Origin: a virus
Virus record (IMG/VR): IMGVR_UViG_3300023174_000134
Span: 1 to 64,000 of that record
Length of the DNA: 64,000 bases
Direction: 5' to 3' (one strand)
The notes below the pieces were generated by a model that worked only from the letters and a program-made list of their open reading frames with translations, searched no databases and was not told where the DNA came from. The position numbers and the translations under genes were made by a program. Below, in pieces: positions 1 through 5,907 of the stretch (the stretch's first letter is position 1; each line of letters begins with the position of its first letter).

Positions 1-433
1 CTGTGATTGTACCACCAGATGAACTGAATTTTGTATTAGCGGCCGCAAATGCGCCATTGGCATAGGCAGCTGCTGAGTTAGCTACATAACTTGGTGTGTT
101 TGCCTGTAAGAAAGCAGAGTTAGCATAGAGTGCAGCTGAATTTGCTACATAGTTTGGAGTATTAGCTACTAAGAAAGCTGAGTTGGCATATAAACCAGCA
201 GAAGCAGCACCTGAACCAGTATTAGCAGCTGCAAAAGCGGCATTAGTTTTTGCAAATATTAGTTCTTGCTGAGCAACATAAAACTGACCACCAATCGCAA
301 TAACACCATTACTTCCTGTGGTGCCAATGAATAGGGTATTACTTACATACGAATACGCAGGTTCAGCTACATTTAATGTGGTTGGAGCCGCATTAGATGT
401 GGATGACTTTATTTGTATTAATGTATTTGCCAT
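1..433 (-). CDS. Tail fibre repeat protein (partial, N-terminus only)
   Basis: Only about 144 N-terminal residues are visible because the gene runs off the left edge. The start (MANTLIQIKS) overlaps the stop of the next gene upstream as TAATG. After a short N-terminal region the protein is built of the repeat (A)xYANSAFLxANTPxYVANS, the same Ala/Asn-rich unit found in the fibre proteins at 4.0-5.1 and 11.9-12.6 kb. Such repeats form elongated trimeric shafts in phage fibres, so a virion fibre role is inferred from composition and position. The C-terminal tip that would define receptor binding lies outside the window. Confidence 0.7.
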   Translation of the reverse strand, partial: MANTLIQIKSSTSNAAPTTLNVAEPAYSYVSNTLFIGTTGSNGVIAIGGQFYVAQQELIFAKTNAAFAAANTGSGAASAGLYANSAFLVANTPNYVANSAALYANSAFLQANTPSYVANSAAAYANGAFAAANTKFSSSGGTIT

Positions 434-648
434 TAAAACGAACCACCATTAACCGCAACAACCGTAGCAGTAACGGTATTCGCTTCAAATTTACCTGTAG
501 CAGAATTGTATTGTAACACTTGATTGTTCTGAATTGTTGAAACATTAACATCTGTTAATTCAGTTAATGCGACATTTGGTTTTGGTGCAAAATTCTGTGC
601 TACAATTGTTGACCTAACTTGTTGTTTAACAACTCCTGTAATAGCCAT
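433..648 (-). CDS. Small fibre-associated protein
   Basis: A 71-residue protein between two fibre-type genes. Its middle reads LTDVNVSTIQNNQVLQYN followed by SATGKFEAN, which resembles the short beta repeat (LxDV...VLxYN..TGKW) common in phage tail fibres. It is followed by the partial fibre gene with a one-base TAATG overlap, so the two are probably translated together. No catalytic motif or membrane segment is visible. A virion role is inferred from the motif and the neighbours. Confidence 0.55.
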   Translation of the reverse strand: MAITGVVKQQVRSTIVAQNFAPKPNVALTELTDVNVSTIQNNQVLQYNSATGKFEANTVTATVVAVNGGSF

Positions 649-962
649 TATTGTGTAACTCCTGGCGATATTACAACAATTCCTTCAATTACTCTTGTTT
701 TTACAGATGTGGGTGATGTAATGAGCAAATCAAAAACTTGCCGGCCAGGTGTCAAATTGGCAGTATTGGCTGCCGTCATAGAAAGAGTAATTTCACCATT
801 AGCATTACCAGTAATGGTTGAAGTAATTATTGTTGCTGATGTTGCGTAATATGATTTACGCATTTGAGTGGAAGCAGAATACCCATAGAGATTGACAGCA
901 GAACCGGCTGAATCTACTACATTAACTGTGGTGGAGAAAGTGGCATTCTGCTCAATGAGCAA
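648..962 (-). CDS. Small virion-associated protein, unusual start codon
   Basis: About 104 residues, Thr/Ser/Ala-rich and probably beta-structured, with the segment VNLYGYSASTQMRKSYYATS near the N-terminus. From memory this resembles small structural proteins beside the tail fibres of other marine myoviruses. The first conventional start is a TTG at 962 without a Shine-Dalgarno sequence. A good AAGGAG lies at 988-993, seven bases before an in-frame ATA at 980, and the reading frame is open through it. The protein may therefore begin IAAFSELLIEQ. Function is unknown. Confidence 0.6.
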   Translation of the reverse strand: MLIEQNATFSTTVNVVDSAGSAVNLYGYSASTQMRKSYYATSATIITSTITGNANGEITLSMTAANTANLTPGRQVFDLLITSPTSVKTRVIEGIVVISPGVTQ

Positions 963-1014
963 TTCTGAAAATGCTGCTATGATAATTCTCCTTGAAATTA
1001 AATAGATTTATCTC

Positions 1015-1022
1015 TATTTAGT
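1015..1022 (-). promoter_or_regulatory. Candidate late promoter box (ACTAAATA)
   Basis: On the minus strand the sequence reads GACTAAATAGAG, close to the T4 late box TATAAATA. It lies between the terminator at 1049-1068 and the gene ending at 648. The same ACTAAATAGA string recurs upstream of other gene blocks (5130, 40886), which supports a real element. Confidence 0.5.
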
Positions 1023-1043
1023 CAAATCAGGTATTAGTGGTAA

Positions 1044-1068
1044 TAAAAAACCCACCTGACGGTGGGTT
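1044..1068 (-). terminator. Rho-independent terminator
   Basis: A perfect 8-bp stem, AACCCACC/GGTGGGTT with a 4-base loop, is followed on the minus strand by a run of T. It ends the transcript of the zinc-ribbon and oxygenase genes at 1.1-3.4 kb and separates it from the fibre genes at 1-962. Confidence 0.85.
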
Positions 1069-1088
1069 GATTAGGTGTTTAATGCAAC

Positions 1089-1295
1089 CTAATATTTACC
1101 TTCAGCAAACATATTGGCGACCACGATAGCTACGTGCTGTTCTGGTTCGGCTAGGCTATGCCCACAGTCACTGCACATCTTGGCAGCTAACTCAGCTTCA
1201 GAAACGTCGTACCCGCAGTTGGGGCAGTAGATTTCAATGGTATGGCGGGGCTTAAACTCAGAGCCAACTAATTCGTCTTGAATAGTTTTAATCAT
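1089..1295 (-). CDS. Zinc-ribbon protein of unknown function
   Basis: A 68-residue protein with two CxxC pairs, IYCPNCGYDV and KMCSDCGHSL, separated by about 13 residues: a compact zinc ribbon that probably binds one zinc ion. Small zinc ribbons often mediate protein or nucleic acid contacts, but nothing here fixes a partner. It is the last gene before the terminator at 1044-1068 and follows the oxygenase cluster. Confidence 0.65.
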   Translation of the reverse strand: MIKTIQDELVGSEFKPRHTIEIYCPNCGYDVSEAELAAKMCSDCGHSLAEPEQHVAIVVANMFAEGKY

Positions 1296-1303
1296 ATTAG
1301 TCC

Positions 1304-1882
1304 TTAAAATTCAGTCCAACCTGTAACAATATATTTTTCATTACTTAGTGGTGGGTTGCCACGATGGGTATGTGTAAATGCAGCGGGCCATATAAGTAAT
1401 GTACCTTGTTTCGGTTTAACTCGCATACTTTGATACAAAAATTCAGTTTCGCCACCTTCATCCACATCGTTTAAATAAACCATCCAAGTAAGCAAACGAG
1501 TACACATTTCTCTACTAGCAGACTCGTAATGCCAAATATGATACCCTTCTTGCAAACCTGTCTTTTGCATTTTAAAAGAAAAGTTACTATGTTTTCCTGA
1601 ATTTTTTAATGCCGCAAATTCTTTTTCGTATATTGGATAACATTTATTCCAAAACGTTTCATTAAAAAGAGCTATGTTTTGTATTGGTATTTGAATGTTT
1701 TCTAATGAAGTAAATAATTGAGTGTCAGCTTTTTCCAATTTAGAATAAGGTTCTTCCTCTTGACGGGTGCGACCATAACCAGCTTCTATGGCAGTATCGT
1801 ATGCTTTAATTAAATTTTCGCAGTATTCTTTAGAAAAAGCGTTTTCAAATATACCAACAAATTTGTTTATTGTTACATTCAT
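1304..1882 (-). CDS. 2OG-Fe(II) oxygenase (first of three in tandem)
   Basis: About 192 residues of the prolyl-4-hydroxylase-like double-stranded beta helix type. The iron site is read as H-Y-E in GYHIWHYES, a variant of HxD, with a distal His in AFTHTHRGNPP and a following Lys (SNEKYIVTGW) that could hold 2-oxoglutarate. The GGETEF strand is typical of the fold. The start chosen overlaps the upstream stop as ATGA; an ATG two codons earlier (1888) is also possible. These enzymes hydroxylate proteins or other molecules using O2 and 2-oxoglutarate. The substrate is unknown; neighbouring fibre proteins are a plausible guess. Confidence 0.75.
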   Translation of the reverse strand: MNVTINKFVGIFENAFSKEYCENLIKAYDTAIEAGYGRTRQEEEPYSKLEKADTQLFTSLENIQIPIQNIALFNETFWNKCYPIYEKEFAALKNSGKHSNFSFKMQKTGLQEGYHIWHYESASREMCTRLLTWMVYLNDVDEGGETEFLYQSMRVKPKQGTLLIWPAAFTHTHRGNPPLSNEKYIVTGWTEF

Positions 1883-2466
1883 TTCCATTTTGGCCCCGCC
1901 ATCCAACACACTGCACTATAACGAACACCCCGTGTTACTGGAGTAACTTGATGAGCCATAAATGATGGAAACACAATAATAGTTCCTTGTTTTTTTGTTG
2001 TTATTGTTTCATTTAGCATTAATAAATCACCACCTTCATACTCCGATTCATCATTAAGTAACAATGAAGCGCTAATTTTTCTTTGCAATAGCATGGGGAC
2101 AATAATTCCACCGCCGTTGCCAGTTGCTATTACATCACCACCTTTTATATAGCAGTCTATATGTTGCTCATAAAATTGATTTTCTTCATACTTACCTATT
2201 TGAACAAGTTCAGGTTCAGTAATATCAAAATTCCATATAGCTTCTTGGTTTGCTTGAATAATAAATCGTGAAATAATACATTCGACCAAACTGTTTTTTG
2301 AAGCCCATTGAATTTCAGTATTTCTTATTTTTGTGTCTATACGTCCTTGATCTCCAGTTGCGCCAACTTTTCCAGAAATAAAATTTTCTTCTTTAAATTG
2401 TTTAATTATGGAGTCACAAATTTCGGGTGATACTGCACCTTCATAAATCATATAAGTATGTTTCAT
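1879..2466 (-). CDS. 2OG-Fe(II) oxygenase, PiuC/P4H-like
   Basis: 195 residues. The HxD iron motif is in FYEQHIDCYIKGG, the distal His in FMAHQVTPVTRG with the 2OG-binding Arg in GVRYSAVCW, and the EYEGGDLLML strand precedes it: the complete core of a P4Hc-type dioxygenase. Overlaps of four bases with the upstream gene (ATGA) and three with the downstream gene point to a co-translated operon of three different oxygenases. Virion protein hydroxylation is possible, but the sequence does not identify a substrate. Confidence 0.85.
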   Translation of the reverse strand: MKHTYMIYEGAVSPEICDSIIKQFKEENFISGKVGATGDQGRIDTKIRNTEIQWASKNSLVECIISRFIIQANQEAIWNFDITEPELVQIGKYEENQFYEQHIDCYIKGGDVIATGNGGGIIVPMLLQRKISASLLLNDESEYEGGDLLMLNETITTKKQGTIIVFPSFMAHQVTPVTRGVRYSAVCWMAGPKWK

Positions 2467-3017
2467 CTTCTTGCTCCATCAAAACGGTGATTAGCATACA
2501 TACCTTGACTTCTTACGTAATGCAAAAATACTTGTCCATATTCTTGACCAGTAAAAGCGTTTTCTCGCCAATGTTCAGATACACAACCTAAGTATATTAC
2601 AGCTTCCCCAACCTTTAAATCTTTTGAAACAATAGATCCGTCAGGTTTAGTAAAGCATATGGGCCAAGAAGTTCCGTCACTACCAAGATGAACAGTAACG
2701 CTAACTTCACAAGCTGGTCGATCAGTATGTTTTTTTAACTCTGCCCCTTTTTTGTACGCTCTTGCATAAGCATAAGTAGGTAATAATTTTTCCCCGACTA
2801 GTTCATTCATATGGGCTGTTTTTTCACACATTAATGCAACAAACGGTACATAGTTACCAATTGATGGAGATCCAGGAGCTTGCGGATCTTTATTATCAAA
2901 ATTGTTTGGGTATAGCTGCACTTCTTGTTTAAACTGTTTATATAAATTACTTGTTTCTTGTATGGATAAAAAATCTGGTACAAACAAATAATTGTTATTT
3001 AAAAGTTCTTGCTTCAT
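2463..3017 (-). CDS. 2OG-Fe(II) oxygenase (third of the cluster)
   Basis: 184 residues. HxD appears in LKKHTDRPACEVSV and the distal His in SEHWRENAFTG. The C-terminal QVFLHYVRS strand completes the beta helix. An ATG 15 bases upstream is in frame, but the start MKQELLNNN at 3017 overlaps the stop of the preceding gene as TAATG, the usual arrangement here. First gene of the oxygenase trio and immediately downstream of fibre-tip and assembly genes. Substrate unknown. Confidence 0.78.
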   Translation of the reverse strand: MKQELLNNNYLFVPDFLSIQETSNLYKQFKQEVQLYPNNFDNKDPQAPGSPSIGNYVPFVALMCEKTAHMNELVGEKLLPTYAYARAYKKGAELKKHTDRPACEVSVTVHLGSDGTSWPICFTKPDGSIVSKDLKVGEAVIYLGCVSEHWRENAFTGQEYGQVFLHYVRSQGMYANHRFDGARR

Positions 3018-3418
3018 TAAGCAGTTGTCCAAACTTCGGTTGGGTTTATGGGCCAGCTAATATTTCCAGCTATAGGAGTAATTGCGTACTGCCGCACAGC
3101 GTTACGATACGTAACAAAATCTTGAACGTTGCTTAAATAAGGATTGCTTTTTGTTGGATCCCCAACATCGGGAATAGTAGTCCAATCCGTGCTTTGTAAT
3201 TTAATTATTGCAGTCTGTTTGTTTTGTTCTGCTGTAGGTGGAACAGGTTCAGGTTGAGGAACGGGGGTAAACTGTTCGTTACTGTATGTATAGTTGCCAG
3301 CAGTTATATCATCAGGACAGTCTACCCATTGATGAGCAGGGTCAACAGGAAACGTTTGACCTAACGATTCAACTTGAACAACTAAAGTGGATGGAATATC
3401 GATTAATGCGCTTTTCAT
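3017..3418 (-). CDS. Probable tail fibre assembly/accessory protein
   Basis: 133 residues with a proline-rich linker (VPQPEPVPPTAEQNK) and a C-terminal region of the kind seen in phage fibre-assembly proteins: KLQSTDWTTIPDV, then a Trp-Pro motif (ISWPINPTEVW). The 94- and 199-residue proteins at 5133 and 8423 also end in a Trp-Pro motif (SWPNDD, NWPRVEI), so the three look like divergent members of one family, each downstream of a different fibre. Function is inferred from this pairing. Confidence 0.5.
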   Translation of the reverse strand: MKSALIDIPSTLVVQVESLGQTFPVDPAHQWVDCPDDITAGNYTYSNEQFTPVPQPEPVPPTAEQNKQTAIIKLQSTDWTTIPDVGDPTKSNPYLSNVQDFVTYRNAVRQYAITPIAGNISWPINPTEVWTTA

Positions 3419-3427
3419 AATAATCCC

Positions 3428-4054
3428 TTAAAAATAAACAATAAGCCTGCCTGCTGACCCTGCAGCACCAGGATTACCTGAGTTGACATCATTAGCATTT
3501 CCACCAGAACCAGGAAAACCAGCACTATTAGAAACAAGAAGTGTTGAAGAATAAACAGGATCAGCGGAAACAGTTGCAAGTGGAGCACTGCCTGAAGAAC
3601 CAGGATTACCAGGACCATTGGGGGGAGCATTATTATCGTTCCTTGCACCATTTCCACCATTGCCACCATTACACGTTAATAAATTACCAAAAGAAGTAGC
3701 GTTTCCAGAGCCACCAGCATTCCCAACGTTAGGTCCAAAATTACCAGCGTTACCGCCAGAACCAATTGTTACTGCATATGGGGAGCTTGCTGATACTGAA
3801 TAAATACCTTGACCAACAATGCCAGCGCCACCATTTCCTCCACTATAAGAAACTCTTGTACCGCCTCCACCTCCTCCGCCACCAGATACTGCATTTACAA
3901 GAACTTTAGTAGTATTTGCAGGGGTAGTAAAAGTTCCAGGGCTATTAAAAACTTGCATTCCTGTAAAACCGCCGCCCGCTACACCAGGATAAGCAGTGGT
4001 TTGAGTTGTTGCATCATTAAATGCTATTTGTGTACCGCTTACTGTTATTGGCAT
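3428..4054 (-). CDS. Glycine-rich fibre tip / adhesin-like protein
   Basis: 208 residues. After an N-terminal leader (MPITVSGTQIAFNDATTQTT) and a beta domain, the rest is rich in Gly-Gly-X runs (an eight-glycine run, then GGNGG, GGNAG, GGSGN) separated by loops, and the protein ends RLIVYF. T-even gp38 adhesins use polyglycine-II lattices to display variable receptor-binding loops, so a similar tip role is likely; no direct homology to gp38 is claimed. The start overlaps the C-terminus of the S74 fibre gene by 38 bases. Confidence 0.65.
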   Translation of the reverse strand: MPITVSGTQIAFNDATTQTTAYPGVAGGGFTGMQVFNSPGTFTTPANTTKVLVNAVSGGGGGGGGTRVSYSGGNGGAGIVGQGIYSVSASSPYAVTIGSGGNAGNFGPNVGNAGGSGNATSFGNLLTCNGGNGGNGARNDNNAPPNGPGNPGSSGSAPLATVSADPVYSSTLLVSNSAGFPGSGGNANDVNSGNPGAAGSAGRLIVYF

Positions 4055-5105
4055 TTTTTGTTCCTATTTTTTTCTTGAGAATTTCAATTTCAGTTTGTTG
4101 TTCTTTAATAGCTTCAACTAAAACTCCCACAATACTAGAATAATTAATAGATTTTAGTCCTAAATCATTTTTTACAACTTCTGGTAAAATTTGTTCAACT
4201 TCTTGTGCTACTAAACCAATATTTTTTGTGTCATTGTCTTTCCATCTAAAAGATACACCACGAAGGCTTTTGATTACATCCAAAGCGTTTTCAAAAGTAA
4301 CAATATCTTTCTTTAAAATAAAATCAGAGCTTGAGGTAACAATTGTTGATGTTAATGTTCCCGTTGATGGATTATACGTTAATTTGCTTGATGATGTATT
4401 GCCTGTTGCTAGTGTGCCGGATGTAGCAGTAGATAATAATGGATATCTTGTGGCATTTGTAGAGGTATCATCCGTTAGTGCTAACCCACCAGTATTGGCT
4501 TTTGCAAATGCAGAATTAGCATAACCAGCGGCACTATTGGCTACTGCAAAACCGGAGTTAGCATAGGTACCAGCATTTGTAATGTTTGTATTTTGAGTTG
4601 TATCAATGCCTAGGCTATTATTAGCAACAATGAAAGCGGAATTAGCATAACTGCTTGCAGAGTTTGCTACCGCAAATCCACTATTAGCGTAACTAGCGGC
4701 TGAATTGGCTACCGCAAAACCAGAGTTGGCATATATCGCACCACTATTTGAAACAGCAGTATCAGAATTGGCAACAGCAAAAGCCGCATTAATATACCCA
4801 TAAACATCACTGCTTAATTTAGAAATGGTTACAGAACCATCAGATGGCACTTGAACCGCAGAACCATTACCTAAATGCAGAACAACAATATTGTTTGTGC
4901 CAGAAGATGGAGCAATAGCAAAGTTAAGAGTAACTCCACTTAATGTGTAATTTCCTGGTGGTTGATATACACCAGAGATAAAGACAGCAATAGACGCTGT
5001 ACCAGCAGGTGCTCTGGTAAGTGTAAATGCCGTTTGACCACCAGTACCAGAGAAGGTATCTGTGATAAACGGAATAGAGGTTACTTCGTTGCCTATGTAA
5101 GCCAT
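4017..5105 (-). CDS. Tail fibre with C-terminal S74 intramolecular chaperone
   Basis: 362 residues. The N-terminus (MAYIGNEVTSIPFI) and first ~90 residues match the virion-attachment region of the 225-residue protein at 11926. A shaft of YANSGFAVANSA repeats follows (about residues 110-205). From about residue 255 there is a Peptidase_S74 chaperone domain: SSSDFILKKDI carries the expected Ser...Lys cleavage dyad, and GLVAQEVEQILPEVV is the family signature. Such domains trimerise the fibre and then cut themselves off. A coiled coil (EAIKEQQTEIEILKKKI) ends the chaperone. Confidence 0.85.
   Translation of the reverse strand: MAYIGNEVTSIPFITDTFSGTGGQTAFTLTRAPAGTASIAVFISGVYQPPGNYTLSGVTLNFAIAPSSGTNNIVVLHLGNGSAVQVPSDGSVTISKLSSDVYGYINAAFAVANSDTAVSNSGAIYANSGFAVANSAASYANSGFAVANSASSYANSAFIVANNSLGIDTTQNTNITNAGTYANSGFAVANSAAGYANSAFAKANTGGLALTDDTSTNATRYPLLSTATSGTLATGNTSSSKLTYNPSTGTLTSTIVTSSSDFILKKDIVTFENALDVIKSLRGVSFRWKDNDTKNIGLVAQEVEQILPEVVKNDLGLKSINYSSIVGVLVEAIKEQQTEIEILKKKIGTKNANNSKRYTNSI
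4495..4790 (-). repeat. YANS-repeat coding array in the S74 fibre
   Basis: Degenerate tandem units coding for (Y/x)ANSGFAVANSA. A 35-base stretch at 4684-4718 is identical to 12083-12117 in another fibre gene, so the array could support recombination between fibre genes. Confidence 0.8.
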
Positions 5106-5129
5106 TTTTTTATTATCCTATTATTCTTC

Positions 5130-5137
5130 TATTTAGT
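5130..5137 (-). promoter_or_regulatory. Candidate late promoter box (ACTAAATA)
   Basis: Minus strand GACTAAATAGAAG, overlapping the stop codon of the 94-residue gene (TAA at 5133-5135) and about 25 bases upstream of the S74 fibre start. It is identical over ten bases to the box at 1015. Confidence 0.45.
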
Positions 5138-5417
5138 CATCGTTTGGCCAAGAAGCAGACTTGAAAGCCACATCTACCTGTTCTTTAGTCGTGGCGGCCT
5201 CAATGGCAGCAATCAATCTATTATATTCTGTGGTAACTGCGGTACGCTCTGTGGTAATCTCAGCTGGCACATCAATGTTTCTTTCTTTCTTACGAACTAA
5301 CATCCAGTAAGTATTATCTAACAGATTATTCTTAGTAACCGTTACATAGTTCTTATAGGTTGATTTGTAACCTAATCGTGTAAAACCGTTTTCGTCTATT
5401 GTATCTTCTAATTGCAT
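5133..5417 (-). CDS. Small tail fibre assembly-like protein
   Basis: 94 residues (MQLEDTIDENGF...). The C-terminal half (YNRLIAAIEAATTKEQVDVA then SASWPNDD) resembles the end of the 199-residue protein at 8423 (AITACTDLDGLINIV...NWPRVEI), both with a helical segment followed by a Trp-Pro motif. It lies directly upstream of the S74 fibre. Probably a fibre-assembly or tail-accessory protein, assigned by resemblance to neighbours only. Confidence 0.45.
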   Translation of the reverse strand: MQLEDTIDENGFTRLGYKSTYKNYVTVTKNNLLDNTYWMLVRKKERNIDVPAEITTERTAVTTEYNRLIAAIEAATTKEQVDVAFKSASWPNDD

Positions 5418-5421
5418 TTTA

Positions 5422-5907
5422 TTATCTCGCTAAAGAATTAATTGGTGGATTTTCTAAATATGCAATGGCTATTTTAAGACCTTCTATATTATCACCAAGA
5501 TGACCTAATCCAGTATTACATCCTGTGCATAATAGTCCTCGAACTTCATTTGTTTCATGGTCATGGTCTATATTCATTCTTCGTTTTAATGAATTTAATG
5601 ATTTTTTGCAAATTGCACATTCATTATTTTGAATTTCTAACAATTGATTAAATTGTTCTAATGAAATTCCATATTGTTTACGCATAATATTGTCAGCTCT
5701 TTCAAGTCCAGACCAGTTTGGTGGCTTGTAATTTTCACATGACATTGATTTTTGGTTATTTTGAATATTACGGCTAGATTGTTCATGTTCTTTACCACAA
5801 AATTTACATTGAATAATCCATTTATTTGGATTTTCTGTGCGTAAAGCTATTGAATGGTCATTTTCATAACCAGTCAAATTAACTCGTGGTTTTCTTTGTC
5901 TTGCCAT
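5422..5907 (-). CDS. Recombination endonuclease VII-like HNH nuclease
   Basis: 161 residues. A first zinc pair (IQCKFCGKEHEQ) is followed by the endonuclease VII module: ECAICKKSL, the catalytic NIDHDHETNEVRGLLC, and CTGCNTGLGHL. This family includes T4 gp49 and many homing-type nucleases. A gene of this size between fibre genes is more likely a mobile endonuclease than the phage's resolvase. It starts with ATG in a TGATG overlap with the adhesin stop. Its last ten codons (ENPPINSLAR) mimic the end of that adhesin (ENPFKNSLAR). Confidence 0.85.
   Translation of the reverse strand: MARQRKPRVNLTGYENDHSIALRTENPNKWIIQCKFCGKEHEQSSRNIQNNQKSMSCENYKPPNWSGLERADNIMRKQYGISLEQFNQLLEIQNNECAICKKSLNSLKRRMNIDHDHETNEVRGLLCTGCNTGLGHLGDNIEGLKIAIAYLENPPINSLAR

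Noticed and set aside
3415-3669. An 84-codon frame of Leu/Val/Met-rich sequence.
   Set aside because: It is the shifted frame of the glycine-rich fibre tip gene; the composition mirrors Gly codons read out of frame.
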